From positions 288,387 through 352,386 of the forward strand of contig NZ_FQUJ01000004.1 of NCBI RefSeq assembly GCF_900128925.1: a stretch of 64,000 bases of DNA, read 5' to 3'. The notes beneath the pieces are model-generated. The model ran no database searches, was not told the DNA's origin, and saw only the letters and a list, made by a program, of their open reading frames with translations. The translations under genes were made by a program, and so were the position numbers. The stretch is from Modicisalibacter ilicicola DSM 19980. GTDB lineage: Bacteria; Pseudomonadota; Gammaproteobacteria; Pseudomonadales; Halomonadaceae. Shown here piece after piece: positions 50,703 through 58,919 of this stretch (its first letter is position 1; the number at the start of each line of letters is the position of its first letter).

Positions 50703-51386
50703 CTATTTATCGCGTCGAAGCATGACCTCGCGAATGATCGAAACCGGCGTCATCAGGTGCTCGCGGATCATCAGGCTTGCCCGCGGGGCATCCCGGGCCA
50801 GCAGGGCCTCGACCAGAGCCGCATGCTCCTGGCGCTTGTGCTCCAGCGCCTCGCTGGAAAAGACCGTCTCGCACAGCCATAGATGGCGGTAGCGCTCGAC
50901 CTGGTCGAGCAGACTCTCGCGGACCTGCAGCAGATGACGCGAGCCGCAACCGGCGGCGATGGCACCGTGGAAGGCCTGATGGCGTCGGTCCCAGACATCG
51001 AGCATCTCCTCGGGTCCGCTGACGTCCATTACCTTGGCCAGCGTATGCGCCTTGGCCAGTATATCCGCCTCCCAGGCGACATCGCCCCGGGCGATGGCCA
51101 GCTCGACGATCAAGCCTTCCAGGTGCGCCCGCGCATCGTAGATGTCCTCGAGTTCCGACACCGACATGGGAGCGACCCGATAGCCCCGTTGACTAACGGC
51201 CACCACCAGATGTTCCGCCACCAATTGCGACAGCGCTTCGCGCAGAGGGCCGGTGCCCAGGTCGTAGCGCTCTTTCAAGCGACTCATCAAGAGCTTTTCT
51301 CCGGCTGGGTAGACGCCGCGAATGATGTCACGCTTGAGCCGGGCATAGGCGCTGACGCCGAGGTTATGTCGCGCGGGGTGCTCCAT
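50703..51386 (-). CDS. csiR: CsiR-like GntR repressor of glutarate catabolism
   Basis: This 227-residue FadR-type regulator has a winged helix (VSAYARLKRDIIRGVYPAGEKLLMSRLKERYDLGTGPLREALSQLVAEHLV) and an FCD domain with metal-type His residues (RRHQAFHGAI, EHAALVEALLA). In E. coli, CsiR (GlaR) represses the csiD-lhgO-gabDTP operon and responds to glutarate or 2-hydroxyglutarate. Here it is divergent from csiD with a 145-bp AT-rich gap, which supports the same role. The ATG at 51386 was chosen; a GTG at 51434 would extend it into the promoter. Confidence 0.9.
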   Translation of the reverse strand: MEHPARHNLGVSAYARLKRDIIRGVYPAGEKLLMSRLKERYDLGTGPLREALSQLVAEHLVVAVSQRGYRVAPMSVSELEDIYDARAHLEGLIVELAIARGDVAWEADILAKAHTLAKVMDVSGPEEMLDVWDRRHQAFHGAIAAGCGSRHLLQVRESLLDQVERYRHLWLCETVFSSEALEHKRQEHAALVEALLARDAPRASLMIREHLMTPVSIIREVMLRRDK

Positions 51387-51439
51387 GGTTTCGCTATCCG
51401 CAGTAAAGGAATCGTCATCATAGCGAATGTCCACCCGGG

Positions 51440-51500
51440 CATAGAAATGTATTTTTCAAACAATAAAATTGATGTTTTATAAAAATGTAGATATTTTGAA
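51440..51500. promoter_or_regulatory. AT-rich csiR/csiD divergent promoter and operator region
   Basis: This stretch between csiR and csiD is strongly AT-rich and contains ATGTAGATATTTT at 51485-51497. From memory, this fits the ATGT-N5-TTTT half-site reported for E. coli CsiR. Only one exact half-site was found. A TTGATGTTTT segment 15 bp upstream is a looser match. Confidence 0.4.
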
Positions 51501-51531
51501 GGCGTATCCCTGTTCCTGCTAGGAGAGCGCC

Positions 51532-52512
51532 ATGACCGCCCTGACCCGCCTGCCCTCGATCACCATGCCTCTGCCCGATGCCATCCAGGGCTTTCATCTG
51601 TCGACGTCACCCCAGTCGGAGCGACTGCTGCAGCTGACCTTCCCCCGGGAAACCGTCGAGGCCTTTCTCGCGGCAGTGGCCGAATGGCCGGTCCAGGCCC
51701 TGGAATACAAGTCGTTCCTGCGTTTTCGCGTGGCCCGCATTCTCGACGACCTGTGCGACAACACCCTGCAGCCGGTGCTGATCAATACCCTGGTGGACCG
51801 TCATACGGGGGGCTTCCTGGTGACGCCGGAGGGCCTGGACCGGGTCGAGCAGGCCGACGACATGGTCAAGTTCGCCACCGCCGTGGCACATCTGATGGGA
51901 CGCTCCAACTTCGACGCCATGAGCGGCCAGTACTACGCCCGCTTCGTGGTGCAGAATGTCGATGACTCCGACAGCTACCTGCGCCAGCCGCATCGCGTCA
52001 TGGAACTGCACAACGACGGTACCTTCGTCGAGCAGGACACCGACTACGTGCTGATGATGAAGCTCGACGAGCAGCACATGCAGGGTGGCGATTCCTTGCT
52101 GCTGCATCTGGATGACTGGGAAGGGCTCGAGACGTTCTACCGCCATCCCCTGGCGCGCCGCGAGATGCGCTGGACGGCGCCGCCCAGCAAGAAGGTGGCC
52201 GAGGATGTCCATCATGCGGTCTTCGACGTGGACCGCGAGGGCCGGCCGATCATGTCCTACATCGACCAGTTCGTGCAGCCGAAGAACTTCGAGGAGGGCA
52301 ACTGGCTGGCGGACCTGTCCGACTCGCTCGAAGGCAGCGCGAACAAGCTATCGGTGGCCGTGCCCATCGGCAGCTTCGTGCTGATCAACAACCATTTCTG
52401 GCTGCACGGCCGGGATCGCTTCACGCCGCACCCGGTGCTGCGCCGCGAGCTGATGCGTCAGCGTGGATATTTCACCCATGCCAAGACGCTGCGCAATCCA
52501 CGCCAGGTATAA
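51532..52512 (+). CDS. csiD: Glutarate 2-hydroxylase
   Basis: This 326-residue Fe(II)/2-oxoglutarate-dependent oxygenase converts glutarate to L-2-hydroxyglutarate, releasing succinate and CO2 from 2-oxoglutarate. Predicted iron ligands are His160 and Asp162 (MELHNDG) and His292 ([12 protein letters not shown]), at the positions I recall for the E. coli enzyme. The 2-oxoglutarate Arg is probably in RRELMRQRG near the C-terminus. AGGAG precedes the ATG. It lies 59 nt upstream of lhgO, which oxidises the product, and divergent from csiR. It feeds glutarate, for example from lysine breakdown, into the TCA cycle. Confidence 0.96.
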   Translation: MTALTRLPSITMPLPDAIQGFHLSTSPQSERLLQLTFPRETVEAFLAAVAEWPVQALEYKSFLRFRVARILDDLCDNTLQPVLINTLVDRHTGGFLVTPEGLDRVEQADDMVKFATAVAHLMGRSNFDAMSGQYYARFVVQNVDDSDSYLRQPHRVMELHNDGTFVEQDTDYVLMMKLDEQHMQGGDSLLLHLDDWEGLETFYRHPLARREMRWTAPPSKKVAEDVHHAVFDVDREGRPIMSYIDQFVQPKNFEEGNWLADLSDSLEGSANKLSVAVPIGSFVLINNHFWLHGRDRFTPHPVLRRELMRQRGYFTHAKTLRNPRQV

Positions 52513-52571
52513 TCGACGAACGAACGGGCTGTGGCGACCACGGCTCGCCCCCAACGACGCGAGGCATCACG

Positions 52572-53768
52572 GTGTACGACTTCATCATCATCGGCGGTGG
52601 CATCCTCGGCATGTCCACCGCCATGCAGTTGATTCAGGCTTACCCCGGGCGGCGGATGCTGCTGCTCGAAAAAGAAAACGGTCCCGCACAGCACCAGACC
52701 GGCCATAACAGCGGTGTGATCCATGCCGGTGTCTACTACACGCCGGGCAGCCTCAAAGCGCGCTTCTGCTTCGAGGGCAACCGCGCCACCAAGGCGTTCT
52801 GCGAGGCCCAGGGCATCGCCTACGAAGAGTGCGGCAAGCTGTTGGTGGCGACCAACGACATCGAGATGCAGCGCATGCAGGCCCTGTGGGAGCGCACCGA
52901 AGCCAACGGCCTGGAGCGCTATTGGCTAGGGGGGGACGAACTGCGCGAGCGTGAGCCCAACATCAGCGGGGTCGGCGGTATCTTCTTCCCCTCCAGCGGC
53001 ATCGTCAGCTACGCCGAGGTCGCCGCCGCCATGGGGCGCGAGTTCGAGGCCGCCGGTGGCGAGATCCGCTATGCCACGGTGGTCACCGGGCTCGAGGAGC
53101 GTGCCCGGGAAGTGGTCGTGTCCACGAACCAGGGCGAGTTCACCACTCGCCATCTGGTCTCCTGCTCCGGACTGATGGCGGATCGCGTGGTGCGCATGCT
53201 GGGGCGTGACCCGGGCTTCACCATCTGCCCGTTTCGAGGCGAGTACTACCGACTGCCGCCGGAGCACAACCGTATCGTCAATCACTTGATCTATCCCATT
53301 CCCGACCCGGCGATGCCGTTTCTCGGGGTGCACCTGACGCGCATGATCGATGGCAGCGTCACCGTCGGCCCCAATGCGGTGCTGGCGTTCAAGCGCGAAG
53401 GCTACAGGAAGCGCGACATCTCGCTGGCCGACAGCGCGGCGATGCTGACCGATCCGGGTATCCTCAGGGTATTGAAGGCCAACCTGCGCCCGGGACTGAT
53501 CGAGATGAAGAACTCGCTCTACAAGAAGGGCTATCTTCGGGAGGTGCAGAAGTACTGCCCGAGCCTGACCGAAGACGATCTGCAGCCCTACCCGGCAGGC
53601 GTGCGCGCCCAGGCGGTCTCTCGCGACGGCAAGCTCATCGACGACTTCCTGTTCGTCAATACCCAGCGCACCGTCAACGTCTGCAACGCACCATCGCCGG
53701 CGGCCACCTCGGCGATTCCCATCGGCGCGCACATCGTCGACAAGGTCAGGGCGCAGGTCGGAGAGTAA
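52572..53768 (+). CDS. lhgO: L-2-hydroxyglutarate oxidase
   Basis: This 398-residue membrane-associated flavoprotein oxidises L-2-hydroxyglutarate to 2-oxoglutarate, passing electrons to the quinone pool. The FAD motif YDFIIIGGGILGMSTAMQLIQ is at the N-terminus, followed by GHNSGVIHAGVYYTPGSLKARFCFEG. Further along are CPFRGEYYRL and HLTRMIDGSVTVGPNAVLAFKREGY, all typical of LhgO. The start is GTG with GAGG 8 nt upstream. It completes the two-step glutarate route begun by CsiD. Confidence 0.96.
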   Translation: MYDFIIIGGGILGMSTAMQLIQAYPGRRMLLLEKENGPAQHQTGHNSGVIHAGVYYTPGSLKARFCFEGNRATKAFCEAQGIAYEECGKLLVATNDIEMQRMQALWERTEANGLERYWLGGDELREREPNISGVGGIFFPSSGIVSYAEVAAAMGREFEAAGGEIRYATVVTGLEERAREVVVSTNQGEFTTRHLVSCSGLMADRVVRMLGRDPGFTICPFRGEYYRLPPEHNRIVNHLIYPIPDPAMPFLGVHLTRMIDGSVTVGPNAVLAFKREGYRKRDISLADSAAMLTDPGILRVLKANLRPGLIEMKNSLYKKGYLREVQKYCPSLTEDDLQPYPAGVRAQAVSRDGKLIDDFLFVNTQRTVNVCNAPSPAATSAIPIGAHIVDKVRAQVGE

Positions 53769-53834
53769 AACGCGAGAGTCGTCCCCGGCGAAACCTTCGG
53801 TGCATTGTGTTTGCGCGTATAGCCAGGGGCTGTG

Positions 53835-54650
53835 TCAGACGATGCGTGGCGGCTCCAGCGAGTTCTTGATCTGCTCGACTACATCCTTGAGACGGGGGCC
53901 AAGATTTTCCACCAACACCCGGTGGCTCAGGCGCAGGGAGGAGCCGCCGCAGTTGATGGCCATCACCTCGGCGCCCTCCTCGAGTATCAGCGGCATGGCC
54001 ACCGCGCTGATCTCGCGTTCCCAGTCTCCTTCCGAAAGACAGAAGCCGTAGGTGGCGTAGTCGTCGAGCGACTTGTGAATCGACTGCTCGATGGCTGGCC
54101 AGTTGTCGGGGTCGCCCTGGCGCATACTGTCCATTAACTGATTGCGGCGCTCGGCGGAGATGCCGCACAGCCAGGCACGGCCGATGGCGGTAGTCGCCAG
54201 GGGGATGCGTGAGCCGGTTTCCAGGCGCATCACCAGCGGGCCGCTGCCCTGGCATACCTCGACATAGGTCATCGACAGGCGATCCGCCGTGCCCAAGGCG
54301 ATCGCGCAGTCGGTGGCATCGGCCAGGCGCTGCATGTGAGGGCGGGCGATGTCGCGGATCCCCATGCTCGCCAGGTAGCGGTAGCCCAGTGCGAGAATGC
54401 CCGCGCCCAGGCGATATTTCTCCAGGCGCTCGTTGTGCTGCAGGTAGCCCAGCTGTTTGAGCGTGTAGGTCAGACGCGACACGGTGGGGCGAGGAATCCC
54501 GGTGCGGCTGGAGAGTTCGGCATTGCCCAGATATTCCTCGCCGGCCCCGAAGGCACGCAGCAGCTCGAGGCCGCGAGAGAGTGCCGTGACGAAGTTGCGG
54601 TCCTTGGCGGCGCTGTCCTGTTCGTCATCAATATGTAACGGCTTGTTCAT
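53835..54650 (-). CDS. IclR-family transcriptional regulator
   Basis: This 271-residue regulator has an N-terminal winged helix (FVTALSRGLELLRAFGAGEEYLGNAELSSRTGIPRPTVSRLTYTLKQLGYL) and a C-terminal GAF-like effector domain (RLSMTYVEVCQGSGPLVMRLETGSRIPLATTAIGRAWLCGI). It resembles the PcaR/PobR/CatR branch that often governs aromatic or acyl-CoA catabolism. AAGGA precedes the ATG. It is downstream of the thiolase gene but behind a terminator, and a TTGACA box lies at 54713-54718 on the minus strand, so it has its own promoter. Likely target: the divergent acyl-CoA cluster, which carries IclR-like palindromes. Confidence 0.88.
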   Translation of the reverse strand: MNKPLHIDDEQDSAAKDRNFVTALSRGLELLRAFGAGEEYLGNAELSSRTGIPRPTVSRLTYTLKQLGYLQHNERLEKYRLGAGILALGYRYLASMGIRDIARPHMQRLADATDCAIALGTADRLSMTYVEVCQGSGPLVMRLETGSRIPLATTAIGRAWLCGISAERRNQLMDSMRQGDPDNWPAIEQSIHKSLDDYATYGFCLSEGDWEREISAVAMPLILEEGAEVMAINCGGSSLRLSHRVLVENLGPRLKDVVEQIKNSLEPPRIV

Positions 54651-54732
54651 GAGCTTCCTTTGTCGACGTGGCAAGGAATGAAAGCGAGTATGGCATAACT
54701 GATATTCAAAAGTGTCAACCGCTCCCCGAGCG

Positions 54733-54759
54733 AAAAAACGCCCGCGGTGAGGCGGGCGT
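54733..54759 (-). terminator. Rho-independent terminator after the thiolase gene
   Basis: ACGCCCGC at 54738-54745 pairs with GCGGGCGT at 54752-54759. On the minus strand the hairpin is followed by a run of six U residues. It separates the dehydrogenase-thiolase unit from the iclR gene. Confidence 0.85.
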
Positions 54760-54784
54760 GAGGAGATAAAGTGAGCGTCGTGCG

Positions 54785-55990
54785 TTACTCGAAGCGCTCG
54801 ATCACCGCGGCGATGCCCTGGCCGACGCCGATGCACATGGTCACCAGCGCATAGCGGCCACCGGTCGCCTCCAGCTGGCGCAACGCGGTCAGCGCCAGAC
54901 GCGCTCCCGAGGCACCCAAGGGGTGGCCGATGGCGATGGCACCGCCGTTGGGATTCAGACGACTGTCGTCGGCGGACAGTCCCAGCTGCTTGACACAGCC
55001 CAGTACCTGTACGGCAAAGGCCTCGTTGATCTCGATCAGATCCATCTGCTCCATTGTCAGGCCGGCGCGGGCCAGTGCCTTCTGACTGGAGGGCACCGGC
55101 CCAAGGCCCATCACCCGTGGCGCGACCCCGGCCACGGCACCGGAGACGATGCGTCCGCGTGGCGTCATGCCCGCCTTCTCGCCGGCCGCAAGGCTACCGA
55201 CGATCATCGCCGCGGCGCCGTCGTTGAGGCCCGAGGCATTGCCCGCGGACACCACGCCATTCTCGAACAGTGCCGGCAAGCGGCCGAGCTTGTCGGCATC
55301 GCTGCCCGGGCGAGGGTGCTCGTCCTGATCCACCAGCAGGGGTGGCTGCTTGCGGCCCTGCGGCACCTCGACGGGTAACAGCTCGCCAGTGTAGAAGCCG
55401 CTTGCCAGCGCTTCCGCATAGCGGGCCTGGGAGCGTGCCGCGTAGGCATCGGCGGCGGTGCGGTCGATCTCGAGATCGTGTGCGACGTTGTCGGCGGTTT
55501 CCGGCATGCTGTGGCTGCCGTACTCCTTGGCCAGCCACGGGTTCGGAAAGCGCGAGCCGATCACCGTGTCGTAGAGGGGTTGATTGCGCGCGTAAGCGGA
55601 GTCGGCCTTGCCTAGCACATAAGGCGCACGACTCATGCTCTCCACACCCCCGGCCAGGAACAGCTCACCCTCGCCGTTGCGCGTCGCGCGGGCGGCATCG
55701 AGGATCGCGGCCAGGCCACTGCCACACAGCCGGTTGACGGTCTGGCCGGCGACCTCGATCGGCAGACCGGCGAGCAGGGCGGCGTGGCGCGCCACGTTGC
55801 GGGAATCCTCGCCGGCCTGGTTGGTACAGCCGGCCAGCACCTCCTCATAGGTATCGTTGGCAAAGGATGAGCGCTCGATGAGGTGCTTTAGGGTCAGCCC
55901 CAGCAGGTCGTCTGGGCGCACCCCGGCCAGGGCGCCACCATGGCGGCCGAAGGGGGTGCGAATACCGTCGTAAAGATAGGCGTCGTGCAT
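54785..55990 (-). CDS. Acetyl-CoA acyltransferase (thiolase)
   Basis: This 401-residue thiolase cleaves 3-oxoacyl-CoA with CoA. The nucleophilic Cys is in VNRLCGSGLAAI near residue 90, and ESMSRAPYVL, NASGLNDGAAA, EINEAFAVQ, NPNGGAIAIGHPLGASGAR and the general-base Cys in TMCIGVGQG are all intact. It is of the degradative type, close in pattern to 3-oxoadipyl-CoA/3-ketoacyl-CoA thiolases (PcaF, PaaJ). It lies 23 nt after the 3-hydroxyacyl-CoA dehydrogenase on the same strand, so both act in the last two steps of a beta-oxidation-like route. Confidence 0.94.
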   Translation of the reverse strand: MHDAYLYDGIRTPFGRHGGALAGVRPDDLLGLTLKHLIERSSFANDTYEEVLAGCTNQAGEDSRNVARHAALLAGLPIEVAGQTVNRLCGSGLAAILDAARATRNGEGELFLAGGVESMSRAPYVLGKADSAYARNQPLYDTVIGSRFPNPWLAKEYGSHSMPETADNVAHDLEIDRTAADAYAARSQARYAEALASGFYTGELLPVEVPQGRKQPPLLVDQDEHPRPGSDADKLGRLPALFENGVVSAGNASGLNDGAAAMIVGSLAAGEKAGMTPRGRIVSGAVAGVAPRVMGLGPVPSSQKALARAGLTMEQMDLIEINEAFAVQVLGCVKQLGLSADDSRLNPNGGAIAIGHPLGASGARLALTALRQLEATGGRYALVTMCIGVGQGIAAVIERFE

Positions 55991-56013
55991 GATGGATCTC
56001 CGTTGTCGATTGG

Positions 56014-57531
56014 CTATTGGGCGCTGACGCGGGTCAAGGGCATGCCCAGGCGTGCACGGCGGCGCAGCCAGGGGCTTGGCCGATAACGCGGGTCGCCGCT
56101 GGCGGCCTGCAGGTTTTCCAGGATGGTGAGGATACGATGCGCGCCATAATGTTCGCCCATGGCCAGTGGCCCATGGGGATAGCCCAGGCCCAGTTCGACG
56201 GCCCGGTCGATGGTCGCGGGCTCGGCGACGCGCTGCTGGGCGATGTCGGCGCCGACATTGACGATACAGGCCGCCACGCGCTGCAGCACGAAGCCTGCAC
56301 TGTCGTGGATCACGCTGACCGGGGTGCCATCCTGGGCGAGCAGGGCATGCGCGGCATCGCGTATGTCGGCGCGGGTCGCCGGGCTGGTCATCAGGCAGCG
56401 ACGCCGATCGAGGCCGGCGAGCATGTCGACGGCGACACAGCGGGCCGGGTCGAGATGCTGGCGCAGCGCGCTGTCGGTGGTGTCCTCGCCGTAGGGGCTA
56501 AGCAGGCACAGCGCGCTATCGCTGGGGGTATCGCCCGTCTCCAGGGTCCAGCCGGCGGCTTCGACCACCTTGGCCAATGCACGCTGCGCGTCCGCATCCT
56601 CGGGGCTGACCCACACCGGTAGTGGATCGACGCGCGGGGCGGCCGGTTCATCGGGCACCACGGCCTGACCCTCGGCGTAGCGATAGAAGCCTTCCCCGCT
56701 CTTGCGGCCCAGTAGACCGGCGGCGAGCCGCTGCCCGGTGAGTGCTGAAGGGCGAAAGCGCGGTTCCTGATAGTACTGGTGATAGATCGACTCCATCACC
56801 GCATGGGAGACATCCAGCCCGGTGAGATCGAGCAGGGTGAAGGGGCCCATGCGAAAGCCACCCTGATCCTTCAGCAGGCGATCGATGGTGACGTGATCGG
56901 CGACCCCCTCGGAAAGGATGCGCAGCGCCTCGGTGCCGAAGGCGCGCCCGGCATGATTGACCAGGAAGCCCGGCGTGTCGGTGGCCCGCGCGGTGAAATG
57001 ACCGAAGCGCTGGCCCAGTGCTTCGGTGGCCTCGATCACCTCGGCAGCGGTCTTCAGCCCCGGGATGACCTCGACGATCTTCATCAACGGCACGGGATTG
57101 AAGAAGTGGAAGCCGATCACCCGCTCGGGGCGCTCGCAGGCCGCCGCAATCTCGGTGACCGACAACGAGGAGGTATTGGTGGCGAGAATCGCCTGCTCAC
57201 CCAGCACTGCTTCGAGCTGCTGAAACAGCTGCTGCTTGGCGTCCACGCGCTCGACGATGGCCTCGATCACCAGCTCGCAGTCGGCGAGATCCTCCAGGGG
57301 CGTGGCTTCCATTAGCAAGGCGCTCATTTCGTCGGCCCGAGCCTGGCTGAAGCGTTGCTTCTCGACCCCGCGCGCCCACAGTTTGGCGATGAATGCCTTG
57401 GCATCGTCGACGGCGCCGTCGCGGGCATCGTGCAGCTTGACGCGCAGGCCCGCCTCGGCGGCGATCTGGGCAATTCCGCGCCCCATGGCGCCGGTGCCGA
57501 CGATGCCGATGGTGGTGATGGTCTGACTCAT
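56014..57531 (-). CDS. 3-hydroxyacyl-CoA dehydrogenase, two-domain (PaaH-like)
   Basis: This 505-residue enzyme oxidises L-3-hydroxyacyl-CoA with NAD+. It has the Rossmann motif TIGIVGTGAMGRGIAQIAAEAGLRVKLHD, LATNTSSLSVTEIAAACERPERVIGFHFFNPVPLMKIVEVI with the catalytic His, and LVNHAGRAFGTEALRILSEGV. A second 3HCDH C-terminal repeat follows (ERVAEPATIDRAVELGLGYPHGPLAMGE). The roughly 505-residue, two-repeat build matches PaaH (3-hydroxyadipyl-CoA dehydrogenase) and Hbd-like enzymes, not the FadB fusion. Start at the ATG reading MSQTITTIG; codons further upstream lie in the operator region. It is divergent from the acyl-CoA dehydrogenase gene. Confidence 0.92.
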   Translation of the reverse strand: MSQTITTIGIVGTGAMGRGIAQIAAEAGLRVKLHDARDGAVDDAKAFIAKLWARGVEKQRFSQARADEMSALLMEATPLEDLADCELVIEAIVERVDAKQQLFQQLEAVLGEQAILATNTSSLSVTEIAAACERPERVIGFHFFNPVPLMKIVEVIPGLKTAAEVIEATEALGQRFGHFTARATDTPGFLVNHAGRAFGTEALRILSEGVADHVTIDRLLKDQGGFRMGPFTLLDLTGLDVSHAVMESIYHQYYQEPRFRPSALTGQRLAAGLLGRKSGEGFYRYAEGQAVVPDEPAAPRVDPLPVWVSPEDADAQRALAKVVEAAGWTLETGDTPSDSALCLLSPYGEDTTDSALRQHLDPARCVAVDMLAGLDRRRCLMTSPATRADIRDAAHALLAQDGTPVSVIHDSAGFVLQRVAACIVNVGADIAQQRVAEPATIDRAVELGLGYPHGPLAMGEHYGAHRILTILENLQAASGDPRYRPSPWLRRRARLGMPLTRVSAQ

Positions 57532-57573
57532 GAGCGTTGACGCCTCCCGACTGGATCTTGAGAAGGTTTGTTT

Positions 57574-57590
57574 ATTTCGTATAGCAAAAC
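57574..57590. promoter_or_regulatory. IclR-like operator candidate 1
   Basis: ATTTCGTATAGCAAAAC is a weak palindrome (TTTYG at one end, CRAAA at the other) 43 bp upstream of the dehydrogenase start. It shares TTTCG, A and GCAAAAC with the site at 57669-57685. Confidence 0.45.
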
Positions 57591-57668
57591 GCAGTTTCGA
57601 ATATTGACGGTCATCATAGGCTGTGCAACAGTGCATCGCAAGATGAGCGAAGCCTTAGCAGCATGATG

Positions 57669-57685
57669 GTTTCGCAATGCAAAAC
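57669..57685. promoter_or_regulatory. IclR-like operator candidate 2
   Basis: GTTTCGCAATGCAAAAC is a 17-bp palindrome symmetric at 14 positions. It lies exactly 95 bp (about nine helical turns) from candidate 1 and 82 bp before the acyl-CoA dehydrogenase gene. The form is similar to operators of IclR-family regulators. Confidence 0.55.
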
Positions 57686-57767
57686 TAAAGTCTAAGTCAT
57701 TGCTCACCTCACGGCTCGACAATTCCTTCCAAAATACCCCGTACAAGACGGCAGCGAGGAAACCGCC

Positions 57768-58919
57768 ATGATTCGCGATCAGGAACTTCTCGATCAGTTG
57801 CTCGATACGCTTTCACGCTTCGTGCGCGAGCGTCTGATTCCCAACGAGGCCCGCCTCGCCGAAGAGGATGCGGTACCCCCCGAGATTCTTGCGGAGATGA
57901 AGGACATGGGCCTGTTTGGCCTGTCGATTCCCGAGGAGTACGGCGGCCTCGGCCTGACCATGGAAGAGGAAGCCTTGGTCGCCATGGAGATCGGCAAGAC
58001 TTCGCCGGCCTTTCGCTCGGTCTTCGGCACCAACAATGGCATCGGCGCCCAGGGCATCCTGATCGACGGCAGCGATGAACAGAAGGCCAAGTATGTGCCG
58101 CGCCTGGCGACCGGCGAGATCATCAGCTCGTTCTGCCTCACCGAGCCGGATTCCGGTTCCGATGCCGCCAGCCTGCGCACCACGGCGATTCGCGATGGCG
58201 ATCATTACGTGCTCAACGGCACCAAGCGCTACATCACCAATGGCCCCGAGGCCGACCTGTTCACGGTGATGGCGCGCACCGACCCCCAGAACAAGGGGGC
58301 CGGTGGCATCAGCGCCTTCATCGTCGAGGGCGATACCCCAGGCATTCACCGTGGCCCAGCGGATAAGAAGATGGGCCAGAAGGGCGCCCATACCTGCGAC
58401 ATCATCTTCGACAACTGCCGGGTGCCGGCCGAGAACATCATCGGTGGGCGCGAGGGCAAGGGCTTCAAGACCGCCATGAAGGTGCTCGATCGCGGCCGTC
58501 TGCATATCTCGGCGGTCTGCGTCGGTGTGGCCGAGCGCTTGGTCGAGGAGTCGCTGCGCTTCGCCATGGAACGTCAGCAGTTCGGCTGCGCGCTGGCCGA
58601 GCATCAGCTGGTCCAGGCGATGCTCGCTGACAGCAAGACCGAAGCCTATGCCGGGCGCACCATGGTCATGGACGCCGCGCGGCGCAAGGATGCCGAGGAG
58701 GATGTCTCGACGCTGGCCTCCTGCGCCAAGCTGTTCTGCGCGGAGATGGTCGGGCGCGTCGCCGATCGCGCGGTGCAGATCCATGGCGGTGCCGGCTACA
58801 TGGCCGAATACGCGGTCGAACGCTTCTATCGCGACGTGCGGCTGTTCCGCATCTATGAAGGCACCACCCAGATCCAGCAGTTGGTGATCGCACGCAACAT
58901 GGTTCGGGAGGCGCAGTGA
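57768..58919 (+). CDS. Acyl-CoA dehydrogenase
   Basis: This 383-residue FAD enzyme introduces the alpha-beta double bond in acyl-CoA and passes electrons to ETF. Landmarks are IPEEYGGLGLTMEEEALVAMEIG, FCLTEPDSGSDAASLRTTA, RYITNGPEADLFTVMARTD, and near the C-terminus VQIHGGAGYMAEYAVERFYRDVRLFRIYEGTTQIQQLVIARNM. The YEGTTQIQ segment carries the usual active-site Glu. It resembles short/medium-chain or branched acyl-CoA dehydrogenases, but the chain length cannot be told from sequence. It overlaps the acyl-CoA synthetase start (TGATG). The etfB gene beginning at 63519 supplies its electron partner. Confidence 0.95.
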   Translation: MIRDQELLDQLLDTLSRFVRERLIPNEARLAEEDAVPPEILAEMKDMGLFGLSIPEEYGGLGLTMEEEALVAMEIGKTSPAFRSVFGTNNGIGAQGILIDGSDEQKAKYVPRLATGEIISSFCLTEPDSGSDAASLRTTAIRDGDHYVLNGTKRYITNGPEADLFTVMARTDPQNKGAGGISAFIVEGDTPGIHRGPADKKMGQKGAHTCDIIFDNCRVPAENIIGGREGKGFKTAMKVLDRGRLHISAVCVGVAERLVEESLRFAMERQQFGCALAEHQLVQAMLADSKTEAYAGRTMVMDAARRKDAEEDVSTLASCAKLFCAEMVGRVADRAVQIHGGAGYMAEYAVERFYRDVRLFRIYEGTTQIQQLVIARNMVREAQ

